Shown: positions 39,441-51,155, numbered from the stretch's first letter. The stretch is 64,000 nucleotides of DNA from Ceratodon purpureus (GCA_014871385.1 CM026432.1:2754150-2818149), one strand, 5' to 3'. Numbers and translations are program-made. Notes: generated by a model not told the origin, from the letters alone.

Positions 39441-40374
39441 CTTTCCACAACCATCGGTTCATATCAAATTTGAGTGAAGCAATGGAAGCCACGTACAGTT
39501 GGACCGGGGTAGCGGCCTGCCCACGGGCAACAGTAGCAATGCGAACGGTTCGGGTGTAGCCCAAGAAGTATCTAAAGTATTAGATTGCAAAATTATGATT
39601 AAGAACTCAATTTGTATAAAATTTATTATAAAATTTATCATCAAATAAAGATTTCTTTAAAAAAATGAATATCTTCTAATTTACATAGTTATTTTTTTCT
39701 TGAAAACTAGTACTTTTTTACCATTATTGTAGAAAATAATATTCATAGAACTTTTTTTACTTTAATAATTGAAACCTCAAAGCTAAGTTTTTTTACTTTT
39801 CTTATCATTGTATTAAAGTTTAAAAAAAAACTTTAACTTTATACAACCCACAACTAACTTTGATTAAGTCTAACTTTGATTAAGTCACCAATACCCAACC
39901 CACAACACACAACAACAAAAATCCACACCCAAAACACAATAACAACTAAATCTAAACTACCCTATAGAGAGAATCCATTACTATCTTAACAACAACCACC
40001 ATATCAAAGGCCAAAGAAACCACACTTGAAGAATCTCCCAGGCACCAAATGAGACACCCCCACATCATAATAAGTTAAACAAACACAAGAGTATCTTTTT
40101 GTTTCCTTTTTTTCCTTTCCAAAGCATCCAGAGAGCATCCAAAGTTGAAGTTTGGGACAAAGTATACAAAGCAGTTGCCTTCTCAAACCCAATTCCTTTC
40201 CTCCAAAACCCACTGTTTTGGTTCTTGCTGCTCAAGCTCTGGTTTTGTGTTGGTTGTTGTATTTTTCAATCTCTCTCTCGCTGGGTTGAGATTTTTTTTG
40301 GAGCATCAATTGGGCTGCAAAGGGAGAAGTGGGTTGTGTGCTCGCTGCGTTTTTGATCACAACCCATCTTCGCG
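39441..40374. other. Upstream region of the La gene
   Basis: AT-rich to about 39850, with a short tandem duplication of 'taactttgattaagtc' near 39858-39889, then a C/A-rich stretch. From about 40090 it is probably the La promoter and 5' leader. No separate gene is seen. Confidence 0.5.
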
Positions 40375-43300
40375 ATGGCGGCCGTCTTGGACGAGGAGAC
40401 GGCGGCCAAGGTGCTTCGCCAGGTGGGTTTTGTTTCCACAATTTAGGTTTTCCAGGTTTTTGTTGCATTGTGGGATAATTTAGGTTTTGTGGTTTTTTGT
40501 TGAGGTTTTGGAGGTTGTTTAGTTGGTTGTTTGAGGTTCATGTGTGGTGCTGTTGGGTAGGATTTTATTTCAAAAAGAAAATTTGGTTTTTGGTTTTTAA
40601 AAGTGGTGGTTTTGGTGGTGCAGGTGGAATTTTATTTCAGTGACAGCAATCTCCCCGGTGACCCGTTTCTGCTGAGGTCCATTGAAGAGAGCGGCGATGA
40701 CTGTATCCTTTTTCCACGATTTTTTACCTGCTTGTTCCTCTTTCCACATTTTTCATGAATTAGGAAGTGATTGGGGGATTATATTTTGAGGTGATTTGTG
40801 TTGGGGTGATATTAGGGTTTTGGTGAGGTTTTTCCAGGGTTTGTGATGTTGGAAGACCAGATTGTTGGTTTTGTGTTTTTATTTTTGACTGTGTTCCAAG
40901 TTTAGGGTTTAACATGTAAATGAATGTCTCGGTAATCTTCAAGTCAATGAGGTTGGTAGCTCTAAACAAGACTCTACATACTTGCTCATTTGTGTACTCG
41001 GGGAAGCCTTTCTATTCTATTGTTTTGCAGCAGCTCTTGTTCAAAAATCTGGTTCTATTCGGACGCTTCTAGTTTTGCGGGTCAGGTTGGAGTCTGCCTT
41101 TTCGTGCAAATTGTGATATGTTTGATAAGGTTACCTCCTTGACTCGGAGCTAGTGGTGGACCTATCCCTCCTGTGTTCCTTCCAAAGAATGAGAGCTCAT
41201 TTGGGAGTGAAGGAATCGGATCCAGCCAAGTTTCCAGCTGACAAATTGGCAGCTGTGGCTGAAGTGCTGCGCACGTCGACCTCCGTCCGTGTGTCTGAAG
41301 ATGGTGAGTTCTCGACACTTTCTTCCAATGAAGTGATCCTTCAATATTTTTTTTCCGCTTTGTTTTGATGGTGCAACGTAGGTTGAGGATGGGAAGACTA
41401 AGAAGCTGGTTGTTTGCATGCGTGCAGGAAAAAGGGTAGGACGTGTTTCAAAGTTATTGAAACCGGAGGCTGTGCAAGCTGAGGTGGATGCTAGGAGTAT
41501 TGCAGCTAATCCATTTCCCTACACCATCACCATGGAAGAAGTTGAATCTTTTTTCAGAGAGCATGGGGAGGTACATTCAGCTCCTTCAAAATAGCTCAGT
41601 CTTATTCTTATCAGCTTTTGTAGAACCCATTGCGGTGAATGCATGATTTCCTATTCCAACCAATCCTTAGTTGTTGATCAAGTGTTTCTCATGGTTTTGT
41701 GTTCATTTATTGGCAGGTTAAGAGTGTGCGACTTCCTAAGCATGCAACTAGCAAGAATGCTCCGTCAGGTTTTGCAGTCATAGAGTTCTCATCTGAAGAG
41801 GAGGCTCAGAAGGTTTTGAAAATGGAGCTGGTATGCGAGGGTGCTACTTTGGAGCTTGAGCCGAAGTATGTATTCTGCTAGATTTTATTCTACTCTCCAG
41901 AGGATTGCATTGCAACCATTTTCTTGAGAATTTAGGTGTCTTATTTATTTTTAATTAAGTATATCATACTGTAGACTGGCATGTAGATGATTCTTTCCAT
42001 TAGAATGTAGCTTCTAGCCACGTGATCTCGTGGTTCAATTAAGAATTGTACTTGGGCACTACCGATTGATTGATGTTAATTGATTGCAGGGCTGTCTTTG
42101 ATACCCGGAAAGAGGCCGTTTTGGAGCATGGTCATAGCAACAGGCAGTCAGGACGTGAACAATCCCAGAGGCGTGAGAAACAGTGGAATGGGAGGTCGGG
42201 ACTGCAAATACTAGACACATTATGTTTACAGTCATTTGGTTCAGAACCGTTTCACTTGATGTCGTCTACAGTTTTATAAGCATTCAGTTCACATCGTTGT
42301 AAGTGGAATGTAGTGTGGTGTATTGACGCGTCTGGCTTTGGTTTGTGATTTCTCAGGTCACAGGAAAACCCAGAGGATGACTACACAAAGGGGTTGATCG
42401 TTTCTTTCGCTGCCAAAAAGATTGGGGCTGCGGATGAGGCTGAAAAGGCTGCCGATGCCGCCGATAAAGAAGAAGGTGGAGACGAAGGAGAGAAGCTTTC
42501 CAGAGAGGACATCAAAGGCGGTCTGACTAAGTTTGGAATCATTCGGGTTGGCTTTCTTCACCATACCCACGACTCTGATAAAGCATTCCTTTTCTGTAAT
42601 CTGGTGCTAGACATGGTATTGCGTTATTCAAATGTTATATACGAAACTTCTACGATTTGCGCATGTTGCCCTGCTGTTCGCTGATGGTATGGTCTGCGTG
42701 CAGTACGTGGATTACGCTAAAGGAGAATCTACTGGGTATTTGCGATTCGACGTACCCGAGGATGCACAAAAGCTCAGAGCAGCAGCTGTTATTGAACCTG
42801 AAGGGGGTTTGACCATTGCTAATCATCTGGTTACTTTTGAGGCTCTAGAAGGTACAATCTCATGTTTTAATTTTTTTGAATTTTTTCTCACAAAGTGGTC
42901 TCCAAGTAATTTTCAAATTTACACACTGCAAATTTACACACTGCAAATTTTCAAATTGCAGGAGATGATGAGAAAGAATACTGGAAGAAGTTGAGAGAAG
43001 GACAGGGCCAGAAGCGAGACTTTGGTGGAGGCGGCAGAGGTGGATTCCAGAACAACCGTGGTTTTGACAACCGCGGGAGAGGGAGGTGATATTTCTACCC
43101 TTGTTCCTTCCCTGAAAAAAACAATCGAGATTTCAGTATGTTCCGAGTACGTCACATGTGCCCATTATGGCTTCTAAAAATGTCAAATGTGCTTAATTTT
43201 CAAGCATTCAAGCTATTCTCACCTTCTACGATGACTAGTTTGAACATTTTTGATCAAGGAGCTCTCTGCCCGTCAATCTAAATCTGAAGTAGCATTGAAC

Positions 43301-43558
43301 TCTGCACTGCAAGATCTTAACTATCCTGGGGGTGCAATTTTGGAGTATCGAAAGCTTATTTTGTTTTAACACGATGTCTTTTTCAGGGGCGGTGGTGGAC
43401 GATTTGGAGGCCGTGGAGGAGGAGGAGGCCGAGGTGGCCGAGGAGGTAGAGGAAGGGGTGACAGAGATGGTGGAAGGGACTCCAAGTTCGACGGAAAACA
43501 CAAGCGTTTTAATGAGTCCGGTGAAGGAGGATCCAACAAGTCACAGAGGACAGAGTAG
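40375..43558 (+). CDS. LA1: La protein (RNA-binding, Pol III transcript chaperone), 10 exons
   Basis: Exons: 40375-40422, 40624-40702, 41154-41303, 41428-41570, 41717-41865, 42090-42194, 42357-42546, 42704-42851, 42962-43085 and 43387-43558. All introns are gt/ag and phases match; 435 residues. Residues 10-97 form the La motif (VEFYFSDSNLPGD, LLCSFQRMRAHLG, RVSEDG). About 122-190 is RRM1 (PYTITMEEVESFF, GFAVIEFSSEEEA) and about 232-330 is a second RRM (FGIIRYVDYAKGES, TGYLRFDVPEDAQ). A charged linker follows, then a Gly/Arg-rich RGG tail (about 355-400) and a basic end. La binds UUU-OH 3' ends of nascent Pol III RNAs in the nucleus and helps tRNA maturation. The length matches plant La proteins. 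The start ATG sits in a GCGATGG context. No defects seen. Confidence 0.9.
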
Positions 43559-44347
43559 GCGAGGTGTAGTTGCGGCTTTGAGTATGATAATAGTTTGAGG
43601 AGCTTGTTGAGTTGCAACATCAATTTTGTTGCTTTAGATATTTTCCGTAGATTTTTTTTAATGGAGTCCAGAGTACACCTGCGAAGATCTATCATTTTGG
43701 ATCCGTGTGCGGCAGTTGGAGGCATTGTGGCAAATGGTACCTTCAGGTGCCTCTAATGGAAATTTTGCTTTCAAAACTTTCAAGCTGAGGGTGTAGTCCC
43801 AGTTGTTTGTCTCTTCTCTTTCTGGAGGAACCTGTGTGGTACATGCTGGCTCGACATATTGCACCTCCCACATTGTTACGCATTCTTTTTCAGAAGGTGC
43901 TTGTTGTCAACCTTTGTAAGGTACTGGACTCTTTCTGTTAGTTTAAGCCACAGTGCAGCATACTTACAAGGATGACTTTCTCAAAAGAAAAATGTCAAAC
44001 TAGTTTCTTTAAATTAGAAAAGGAATTATGATGTTTTTCATTTAAATTTTTGAAATAGATCTTTGGAGACCCCTGTATATTTTGGTTAACTAATATATTT
44101 TTATTCACATCATGCACCAATCACCTACTACCATATTGAAGTACAAGTACAAGAAATAGAGTCTTTTTAGTGGTTAAATGGCATGGTTGAAGGCAAAAAA
44201 TAAATTCACAAAGGTTAAACAATCATAGAGAATTATAAAAAGATTTCAATTTTTTAGAATTGTATTGATTTTTCAAAGGTAAAAAAGCAAAAGTAGTAGT
44301 GAGTAATAATAGGAGGTTGTAAAAAGCAAGGGTAGCATGCAACTAAA
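43559..44347. other. 3' flank of the La gene
   Basis: 3' UTR and AT-rich intergenic DNA. No gene, RNA or repeat end recognised. Confidence 0.5.
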
Positions 44348-44888
44348 TAGGGGTGTTCACAGTGAGAAATCATGCCACTTAATAACCCACTAGAAACAGA
44401 ACAAGTATCCAATTGAATTCAAGAAGCTGTGAGCTACCCTTCTGAGCCGAATCTGCGATGCCAGTAGATGATGTTCGATGCGAGTTAAAAGTGCACTAAG
44501 GTCGATCTACCCATAACCGATCACTTAAGGATTTTAGCATATGAGAATAAGGTATATAATTTGTTTAGGGTTTTTCATGTGTGCAAACATAAGGTTCTTG
44601 TTGAATGCAAAAAGTCCTATAATTTTATTCCCACTATTTTATTAGTTATAATTATTTGAAGAGAAAAGTTGTTCGGAACCACCAATCAATATCTAGAGTA
44701 CCTGATCTGCTGTCAAAAGCTGATGAGGCAAAAAAAAACGTCAAGTAAAACTCATTGAGGAGGCCCCCACCCTCTTCGATGAGTTTCAAGTGCTGGAAGG
44801 ATTTCCAGTGTCTAGAAACCAGGTAACGACGACAATTGGAATCTACTAGGGGGTCAAGTGGCCTCGACCGACGCTGTGAACACCCATA
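44348..44888. mobile_element. 541-bp hAT-like TIR element (non-autonomous)
   Basis: The left end TAGGGGTGTTCACAG and the reverse complement of the right end (TATGGGTGTTCACAG) match at 14 of 15 bases. TAGGGGTGTTCA-type ends are common in plant hAT elements (family knowledge). The expected 8-bp target duplication is not visible; the right end abuts the next element, which may have disturbed it. No coding frame. Confidence 0.45.
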
Positions 44889-44889
44889 A

Positions 44890-45817
44890 CCTCTAAGTGC
44901 CTAGGAAAGCCGAAATGGCTTTTTGCTGTTTCGGTCAGTCTAGATAAAGGGGTTAAAATTGATATTTTTGCCTGAGATTTTTACTCGATGCTCCTTGTAC
45001 TGCAAAGTGTATGTGGTAAAATTTGCAAAGCCAAATTCCAATTTGAAGACCTTCATGTAGAAATTTTAGATTTCAAGTCCAAAACGGGCAGCTTAAAATT
45101 AGGCTTTTTTAAAAAAAAAAATTCTTGAAATATGTTCATAACCAAACCACCACTCAAATTCCAAAGAGACCCAAGTCAAAAAATATACCAATTTTACAAG
45201 GGCAGCCTCTAAAAATTCCAAAGACAAGCTTCAATATTTTCAGTAATTTTTGAATTACTTCTTTCAAAATTCGTCAAAATTTGAGATTTTAGATTTTTTC
45301 AAAAATAATTTCGCCCAAAAATCAAAAACTTAAAAAGGCACCTAACTACCGTTCAAATTTTTCTAAAACCAAATATACGTGACGTCATGCATGTTTTAGT
45401 ATATCAACGTTTTCAGACCTGCTTCTAGAAAACAATTTTTATGAGAACCAAAAAAGGAATGAGTCTCTCAAATTCTCTATGTAGGTACTCAACTTGATTA
45501 CCTACATGGAAAAAAATATGGGCAAAATGTTTGGGGTAACAATCTTCAACTCCCCCTTTGCACCATTTTGACTATGTCATTCAGCCAATGCCTAAAACAA
45601 ATTTGCTGCAACTTTGAATATTACAATATCTAAGATGGTAAACATCCAACAGCTGAAATTTTTATCAGTACTCCTAAATAAGGTTTAGTACAAGATCTTA
45701 CGGCTGGATGTCCAGAAAAAGCAAGTTTGTTTGGTTCAAATTATCGTTTCTACAAGGTGGTCAGAAATCACTGTTTTGGAGGTTTTGAGACCCAAAACAT
45801 GCTTGGGCACTTAGGGG
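44890..45817 (+). mobile_element. 0.93-kb TIR element, copy 1
   Basis: Terminal inverted repeats match at 13 of 16 bases (left CCTCTAAGTGCCTAGG), flanked by ATAA on both sides as a 4-bp target duplication. Length 928 bp. It shares extended sequence with the element at 58181-59109 and with the partial copies in the macrosatellite. No protein-coding frame, so it would need a transposase from elsewhere. Confidence 0.65.
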
Positions 45818-46096
45818 ATAATAAAAGTATTGTAGAAGTATAATGAGTAGTAAAGGACCAATGATGCACCTTATATTGATGATGCCAAAATATAATCGGT
45901 GCTACTATTTTAATAATGATCAAATATCATAGTAAATAGATTAGTAAGGTGCTCAATACATGTGCATCATAGGAGATTAAAATATGTCTTATAATGTTTT
46001 GATTTACATTAGTATGTATGACTATTGTATTCAATTTTCAATTTCTCATTCTAATTTCTTGCTAAATGTTGCATTTCTTTCTATACATATTCTGAG

Positions 46097-46164
<68 letters not shown>

Positions 46165-46895
46165 CCTTTTTCCTTAATTCCTTATAATAATGAAAAGTTA
46201 TTTTGTAACATTCTAGATGACTTGAAAGTTTGAAGAGCCATTTCTCTTTCATCAAAAGTTTGGTTTTAAGATAATAACACAAATTTAGCTTTATTAGATT
46301 AATTTTCACCTCCATCTAGTTGTTTGAAAAATTTGAGAATTATTTTATTATTAAAGGAGCCATGTATTGAATCATTGTTGTTATGTAAAATTTGGGTCAC
46401 TTTTTGATATAACAAGGTCATTTTTAAACACTTCCTTTTAGTAATTAATTTTTTTTGTTATCAAACTAGTTTTAAAGTGATTTTTTCTTTTTTGAAATTG
46501 AAAATTATTGAAAAAATCGTCTTTTTTGAGTAATATAAAGATTAAAGTAACACCATAGTAAGTTTTTCCTTGTCGCACAAATATTTGTGTCTTTTGGGAA
46601 AAATAAGGTTTGCCCTTCAAAAATAATTTTCTTGATTTTTGTTTTTTAACAAAAAAAAATCTCTAAAAATAACCTCAAATGACTTAGATGTAACAAAAAA
46701 TCTCAAAAAATAAATTATACTATTCTATTTTTTTATCTTCATGATTTTTCTAATTTATATGTTCTTTTTGTGTGGGAATTATTTATGAATGAACCTGCAC
46801 GGTATTGTCTCAGTATGAAACACTTGTCAAGTCAGTGACTTACGGAACATAAATTTCATCTGGCCGATTCCTTTAAAACACACACGACTCAGGCC
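45818..46895. other. AT-rich intergenic with a 63-T run
   Basis: Very AT-rich. An uninterrupted run of T occupies 46102-46164. No gene seen. Confidence 0.6.
46102..46164. repeat. Poly-T tract, 63 bases
   Basis: An unbroken homopolymer. It could be the reverse-strand A-tail of a lost retrotransposed sequence or simple slippage; nothing gene-like is attached. Confidence 0.85.
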
Positions 46896-46899
46896 CTCT

Positions 46900-47650
46900 G
46901 ATCGACGCTTCGACTCACTGTTGATCGATTGCGTTGAAGACATCGCGTGGATTACAATACTTGCACGAGGATTCCAACACCGGGGGCGTCATATACGGTG
47001 GCGTGAAGCTGGTCAATATTATGATCGGCATGAACATGCATCCCAAACTTGTGGATTATGGTCTCCTACACTAATCCAGCCGATTTTCGACGCTCCATTC
47101 CGCTGCGCCTTTGCGCGGCACCCGTGTGTAAGGTCATTTTCATTAAAATGGCCAATCCTGATTATATTGGCCGCTCAAATAGTGTGATTTCAGTTCATTT
47201 TCTCTCCTTATTTGAATAGTGTGGCGGCCAATATAATCGGGAGTGGCCATTTTAATGAATATAGACTGTGTATATATGGCGCTTGAGTTGATAAATTCCG
47301 CAGGAAAGGCGGATGTGTACAGCCTTGGAGTGGTGATCATAGAGCTTATTAGCGGCTGGCGGTGCTTGCTCCTTGACCTCACTCTGGAAGAGTCTTTAAT
47401 TACCTGCCTACCTGGGTATCCTCCATTCTCAAACGGAATGACAATGTTAGTCTAGACTCGGTTCTGGAGCTTACGGATCTGCGTCTCGATCGACATCAAT
47501 GCCTTGTCTGAGATTCACAAGCAGGTGCTTAAAGGCATGACTGTTGTGGCGTTGTTATGCCTGCATTTGGACCTGGATCTGCGACTCTCCATGGACCAAG
47601 TGGTGATGTTACTGGAAGGTGGCCAAGTAGTGAAGTTGCGATCTCGACGC
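46900..47650 (+). pseudogene. Receptor-like kinase fragment, decayed
   Basis: Pieces of a plant serine/threonine receptor kinase domain appear in the right order. They are the catalytic-loop region (likeness to YLHEDSN, then VKLVNIMIGMNMHPKLVDYGLL, where usual kinases have HRDVK and DFG), the activation-segment end YMALELINSAGKADVYSLGVV (usual MAPEY), and the late subdomain RLSMDQVVMLLEGG. The catalytic HRD and DFG motifs are altered, the N-terminal lobe is absent and the frame changes between pieces. A 121-bp foldback element interrupts it at 47139-47259. Dead remnant; no extracellular domain or membrane segment remains. Confidence 0.65.
47139..47259. mobile_element. 121-bp foldback/MITE-like element
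   Basis: Two 36-bp arms (47139-47174 and 47224-47259) are inverted copies with two mismatches, starting TTCATTAAAATGGCCA. They surround a 49-bp AT-rich middle that itself has a short inverted pair (ctcaaatagtgtg / ttgaatagtgtg is direct, not inverted). It lies between the kinase pieces ending GTRV and starting YMALE, so it looks inserted. No clear target duplication. Confidence 0.55.
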
Positions 47651-48996
47651 TTATGCAAGAGAATTGTGGTTAGGCCAGCAGGGTGTCTATTCATGCACTC
47701 GTTATCGCTGTCAGAGAATTCAGACATGCGACCTAGATGATCCATCGCCATAGACCCCTTACCCTTCCTTGTACATACATCATTATGATTGATAGTGTTA
47801 AGGAAATACATGACTCTTCCACACCAGAACCTAAGGCTTTGCGAGAACGGAGATCCTGATTGTGGCTTTCACATCTAGTGTACATCTTGAAGCGCCATTT
47901 TCTGTCCACGAAAGGGGACAGAGAACTCCCGAGATGACCACGCATGGTTACATCAAAGGTGACGCTGTCTGTGTGAGCATCTGAGCGCAACATCCGACCT
48001 CTCATAAGCGCAACATCCGACCTCTCATGAAATGTTTTAATCGAGATGAGATGAGGTTAATTAAATTTCTTTATTTTTCTCAAGTGTTCGATAGATTAGG
48101 TGTGGGATATGTTGAGATTAACGGTTTGATGGACTGACAAGACATCAGAGTCATGTCTAAAAGATTGTTCATGTTAAAGCATAGCTACACAAAGACAACT
48201 TTCTCGTGCCCTCCTCCTGATCTGGATAATGTAGGTGGTGTAAAAAGTAATTAAAACTAGATGGCTTCCAAATGAAGTCCCATCGTTTTTTATTCTGAAG
48301 CTGCAATATGAAAGTTTCAAGAATTGTTAAACTCCATTAGAAGAGACGAGACTCCTGTTCCAACAATGTCAAGACTTACTTCAAAGCGCAAGTTCAGCGA
48401 AATATTCAAGCCTAGCAAACAAATATGCAATAGTTTCATTTGATTAGATACTGGAAATCTTTACTGTGTCATATAGAAATCGAACATAGAATTTACAAAG
48501 TAATAAAAGAAAGACTACCTAAGAATTGATACTATCATCGTCGGCGACGGAACTGGTGAATAAACAAGTAAACAGACAGATAGAAATTCACCTCAAATAC
48601 AAGACGCCACGAAAAGGAAGCTATCTGCTCCAGAATACAGACATTGATGTCAATACAAATGAATGGAAAGCGAAATAAAGTATTCAGATAAATCTTTCAT
48701 ATCATTTCTTCGATTGAAAGATTGGACAAGCTGGAACAACATAGTACAATCGAGCACACTATTTCTGCAAAATCCTTGGGGCTGTGCTTCCTGCATTGGC
48801 CACTCATCAATCCTCAAAACTCACAATAGTACTACTTACAGCTGCAAAACACTAGACTGTACAAGAACTGATCCGTTGCCAGGATACAACTTCTTTCCAA
48901 GCTAACAATATCTAAAATTCTCCTCTCCAATGCCCTGGCTAAAAAATCTGTACATTTCGCTTCGTTACAAACACCACTCCGGATCAGTTCACTCAT
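47651..48996. other. Intergenic, 3' side of the ELIP gene
   Basis: The phrase 'gcgcaacatccgacctctcat' type repeat occurs twice in tandem near 47985-48030. The final few hundred bases are probably the ELIP 3' UTR. No gene seen. Confidence 0.5.
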
Positions 48997-49701
48997 TCAG
49001 TGAAACACCGGGGCCTGGCGGATGAGCTCGGTCACCACCAGCGACAGAAATCCCAGCATTGCCAGTCGCCCGTTCCATCGCTCCGCCCGCGCCGTAAACG
49101 GCCCGAAGCTGCGAGCGTCCGTGGACTCGCCGTTCATGATCGGCACAATCGACGCGTACGTGAACAGCTGCACGACGCCCACGAAGTACACCAGCCCGCT
49201 CGTCGACGGGTTGAACAGCTGCTCCATCACCGTCAGCCCAGTCGCCTTCTCGGCGAAGAACGCCCAGACCATGCCCAGCATGGCCAGCCGGCAGTTGATG
49301 GTCTCCGGCGCCGCGCCATCGAACGCGAACACGCTCAGGAACGACTTGTCGCCGGTCTCGGGCCGCCTCTCGATCTCGGGGCGGGGGGTGAAGCCCACGG
49401 CCTGGTCGAAACCGGGCGTGGGCTTCGCACCGAAGTAAGAGCGCTGCTCCGACTCGTTGGTCTCCATGCTCTTGAGGATCTCGGCCTCGGTGATGTCCTT
49501 CTTGGTGGTCTCGTCGATGGTCTCGCGGAGTCCCTTCCCGGCGTCGCATCGGACTCGCCCCGCCAGCGAGGTGGCCAGTCTGGGCGTGGCCACCACACGA
49601 GAAGTAGCACTGAGGAGCTTCCTGGATGAGGTTGGGGTGAGAGCTGTGAGCCCGCCGGCCAAGGTAGCAGCAGTCATCTGGGACATCATTGCGGAAGCCA
49701 T
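48997..49701 (-). CDS. ELIP: Early light-induced protein (ELIP), chloroplast
   Basis: Single exon, 234 residues from the ATG at 49701; in-frame codons before it lack another ATG. Residues 1 to about 52 are Ser/Thr/Ala/Arg-rich, a plastid transit peptide. A stromal segment rich in Glu/Lys follows, then three membrane helices. Helix I is about 133-155 (ETINCRLAMLGMVWAFFAEK), helix II about 168-188 and helix III about 205-226 (ERWNGRLAMLGFLSLVVTEL). Helices I and III carry the ExxxxRxAM-type chlorophyll-binding motif of the light-harvesting superfamily. ELIPs accumulate in thylakoids under strong light, cold or drying and are thought to bind free chlorophyll and protect photosystems. Much more GC-rich than its flanks. 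Intronless, which suggests origin through an RNA copy or intron loss. Looks intact. Confidence 0.9.
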   Translation of the reverse strand: MASAMMSQMTAATLAGGLTALTPTSSRKLLSATSRVVATPRLATSLAGRVRCDAGKGLRETIDETTKKDITEAEILKSMETNESEQRSYFGAKPTPGFDQAVGFTPRPEIERRPETGDKSFLSVFAFDGAAPETINCRLAMLGMVWAFFAEKATGLTVMEQLFNPSTSGLVYFVGVVQLFTYASIVPIMNGESTDARSFGPFTARAERWNGRLAMLGFLSLVVTELIRQAPVFH

Positions 49702-49877
49702 TGTGCAAGTAATTCTACCTCGCAAAGAATGGTCTAGGAGATGTCTGCGGTCTAGGAGGGAATGCTCAGAAATGGAGATAGCAGAAGGAAGGCTGTTTTA
49801 CTAAGAAAAGTGCTGGTTGAGAGAATTGTGTAAGCAATGCAGTGGCTTGTGATGTCGGAATGAGGGAATGGCGCTGC

Positions 49878-49887
49878 ATTTATAGGT
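49878..49887 (-). promoter_or_regulatory. TATA box of the ELIP gene
   Basis: The minus strand reads CTATAAATGC about 180 bp before the ATG, in a locally GC-rich setting, so the leader would be roughly 150 bases. Confidence 0.55.
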
Positions 49888-50399
49888 CCCGCGGCAGGGA
49901 AGAGATTGCGGGAGTGCCGTAGATGGGAGATAGCCAGCTGCAGGCAATGGGGAGCGACACAGCATGAGTTGGAGGAATTGGAGAAACGAGCGGTTCCATT
50001 GGATGGCATGTGGCATTAAAGTGGAAGATTCATTTCTAAAAGTTGCCTCAAGTCACTCACATTTGTAATACTCTGTATCACCCGGTATTCAGCTTCACTC
50101 TAAATCTTGCCATGGAAGCCAATCATCGGCAATTGGTGATGAGGTCGGAGCGGTCTCCACATGCTGGCTGAATTGTGAAAGAGTCCTAATTAAATTTTGG
50201 TGACTAGGATTCTCGAATTGGTCACATGGAGGTTGAATGTTTTCCTTTATTCTGAACTTCTAATGCTTACACGTAGTTACTTGTTCATGTTACACGTGCA
50301 GTGGGGCGGAGGACAACACAGAGACTATTTCGGTCAGGGGTGCTAGTAATTTATCGAAGGTTTCGCATTCATGAGTCGGGTTGTAGTCATTGTGGCGGC
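49888..50399. other. ELIP promoter region and intergenic
   Basis: Upstream DNA of the ELIP gene; no further gene. It ends at the target duplication of the LINE insertion. Confidence 0.5.
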
Positions 50400-50409
50400 A
50401 ACAATTTAT

Positions 50410-51155
50410 TTTTATTTATTTTTTGAAGCAAGAAAGAACTTACATTGCAGGAAATAGATTACAAGGCCCCCATCAGCTCGAAGCTGGGGCCGAGGGAGAA
50501 AAGTTACCAGAAGATTAGAGGCACATCCGGGGGAGCATACTTCCAACTAACTCTAAGACCATCTCTAACACACAAGGCCTCGAAAACTGTCCAGGTAGAG
50601 TCAAATTCACATAAAGCAGACTGAGCCTTCTCAGGAGACTTAGCAGATTTCAGCTTCTTAAGGGTGCGATCCCATTCTACTCTACCATATTCCAGGAGGG
50701 AATCCCAGATGTATCTCCTACCTCTAGCATTAGACCACACCGTCCCCTCAAAGACAGCATCGTTCCTCAGAATCCAGCTACCCCACACAATTATACCACG
50801 CAACAAAGCCCAGGCCCTCAAGGCGCCCATCATCCTCAGCCTGATTCTTTTACCAAAAATGCATTGCTCGAGGGAATAGGCTTTAGCAGGACTCTGGCTT
50901 TTAGGTCCTTTAGTGAGCCAATGTAAAATGGTAAATCCAAAATTCCAAAGCTCCTTGGAGAAAGGGCATTGAAAGAATCTGTGAGAGTTAGTCTCCGGAA
51001 TGCCCAAACCACAAAGAGGACAGTCAGGGCTAGCTTGAGGGTTGAACCGAGCTCTCCAAGTGTTGGTTGCTACAGCCTGGTGCAGCACAGACCAAAGGAA
51101 AGCAGATTCCTTCTTGGAACGATCGGACCAAACAGCCTTCCAGTCTGGTTTCGGT
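50410..51155 (-). mobile_element. 5'-truncated LINE insertion with target duplication
   Basis: The 10-bp direct repeat AACAATTTAT flanks it (50400-50409 and 51156-51165). On the minus strand it ends in an A-rich tail (aaaaaataaataaaaa type), as expected for target-primed reverse transcription. Only the last part of ORF2 is present. Confidence 0.8.
50504..51155 (-). pseudogene. LINE ORF2 C-terminal fragment (zf-RVT), open frame
   Basis: About 215 residues are open, from PKPDWKAVW to the stop at 50504-50506. KKESAFLWSVLHQAVATNTW is followed by the zinc-binding pattern CPLCG, then H and C in SHRFFQCPF, the zf-RVT region found after the reverse transcriptase in plant LINEs. The endonuclease and reverse-transcriptase parts are absent because the insertion is 5'-truncated, so it has no start codon of its own. 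The lack of stops and the intact target repeats suggest a recent insertion. It shares its family with the decayed fragment near 39 kb. Confidence 0.75.

Noticed and set aside
43366-43725. Minus-strand Pro-rich ORF at the La gene's last exon
   Set aside because: It is the complement of the Gly/Arg codons of the La RGG tail.
49000-49629. Long plus-strand ORF of 209 codons over the ELIP gene
   Set aside because: Antisense shadow of a GC-rich coding region; the minus frame has the ELIP motifs.
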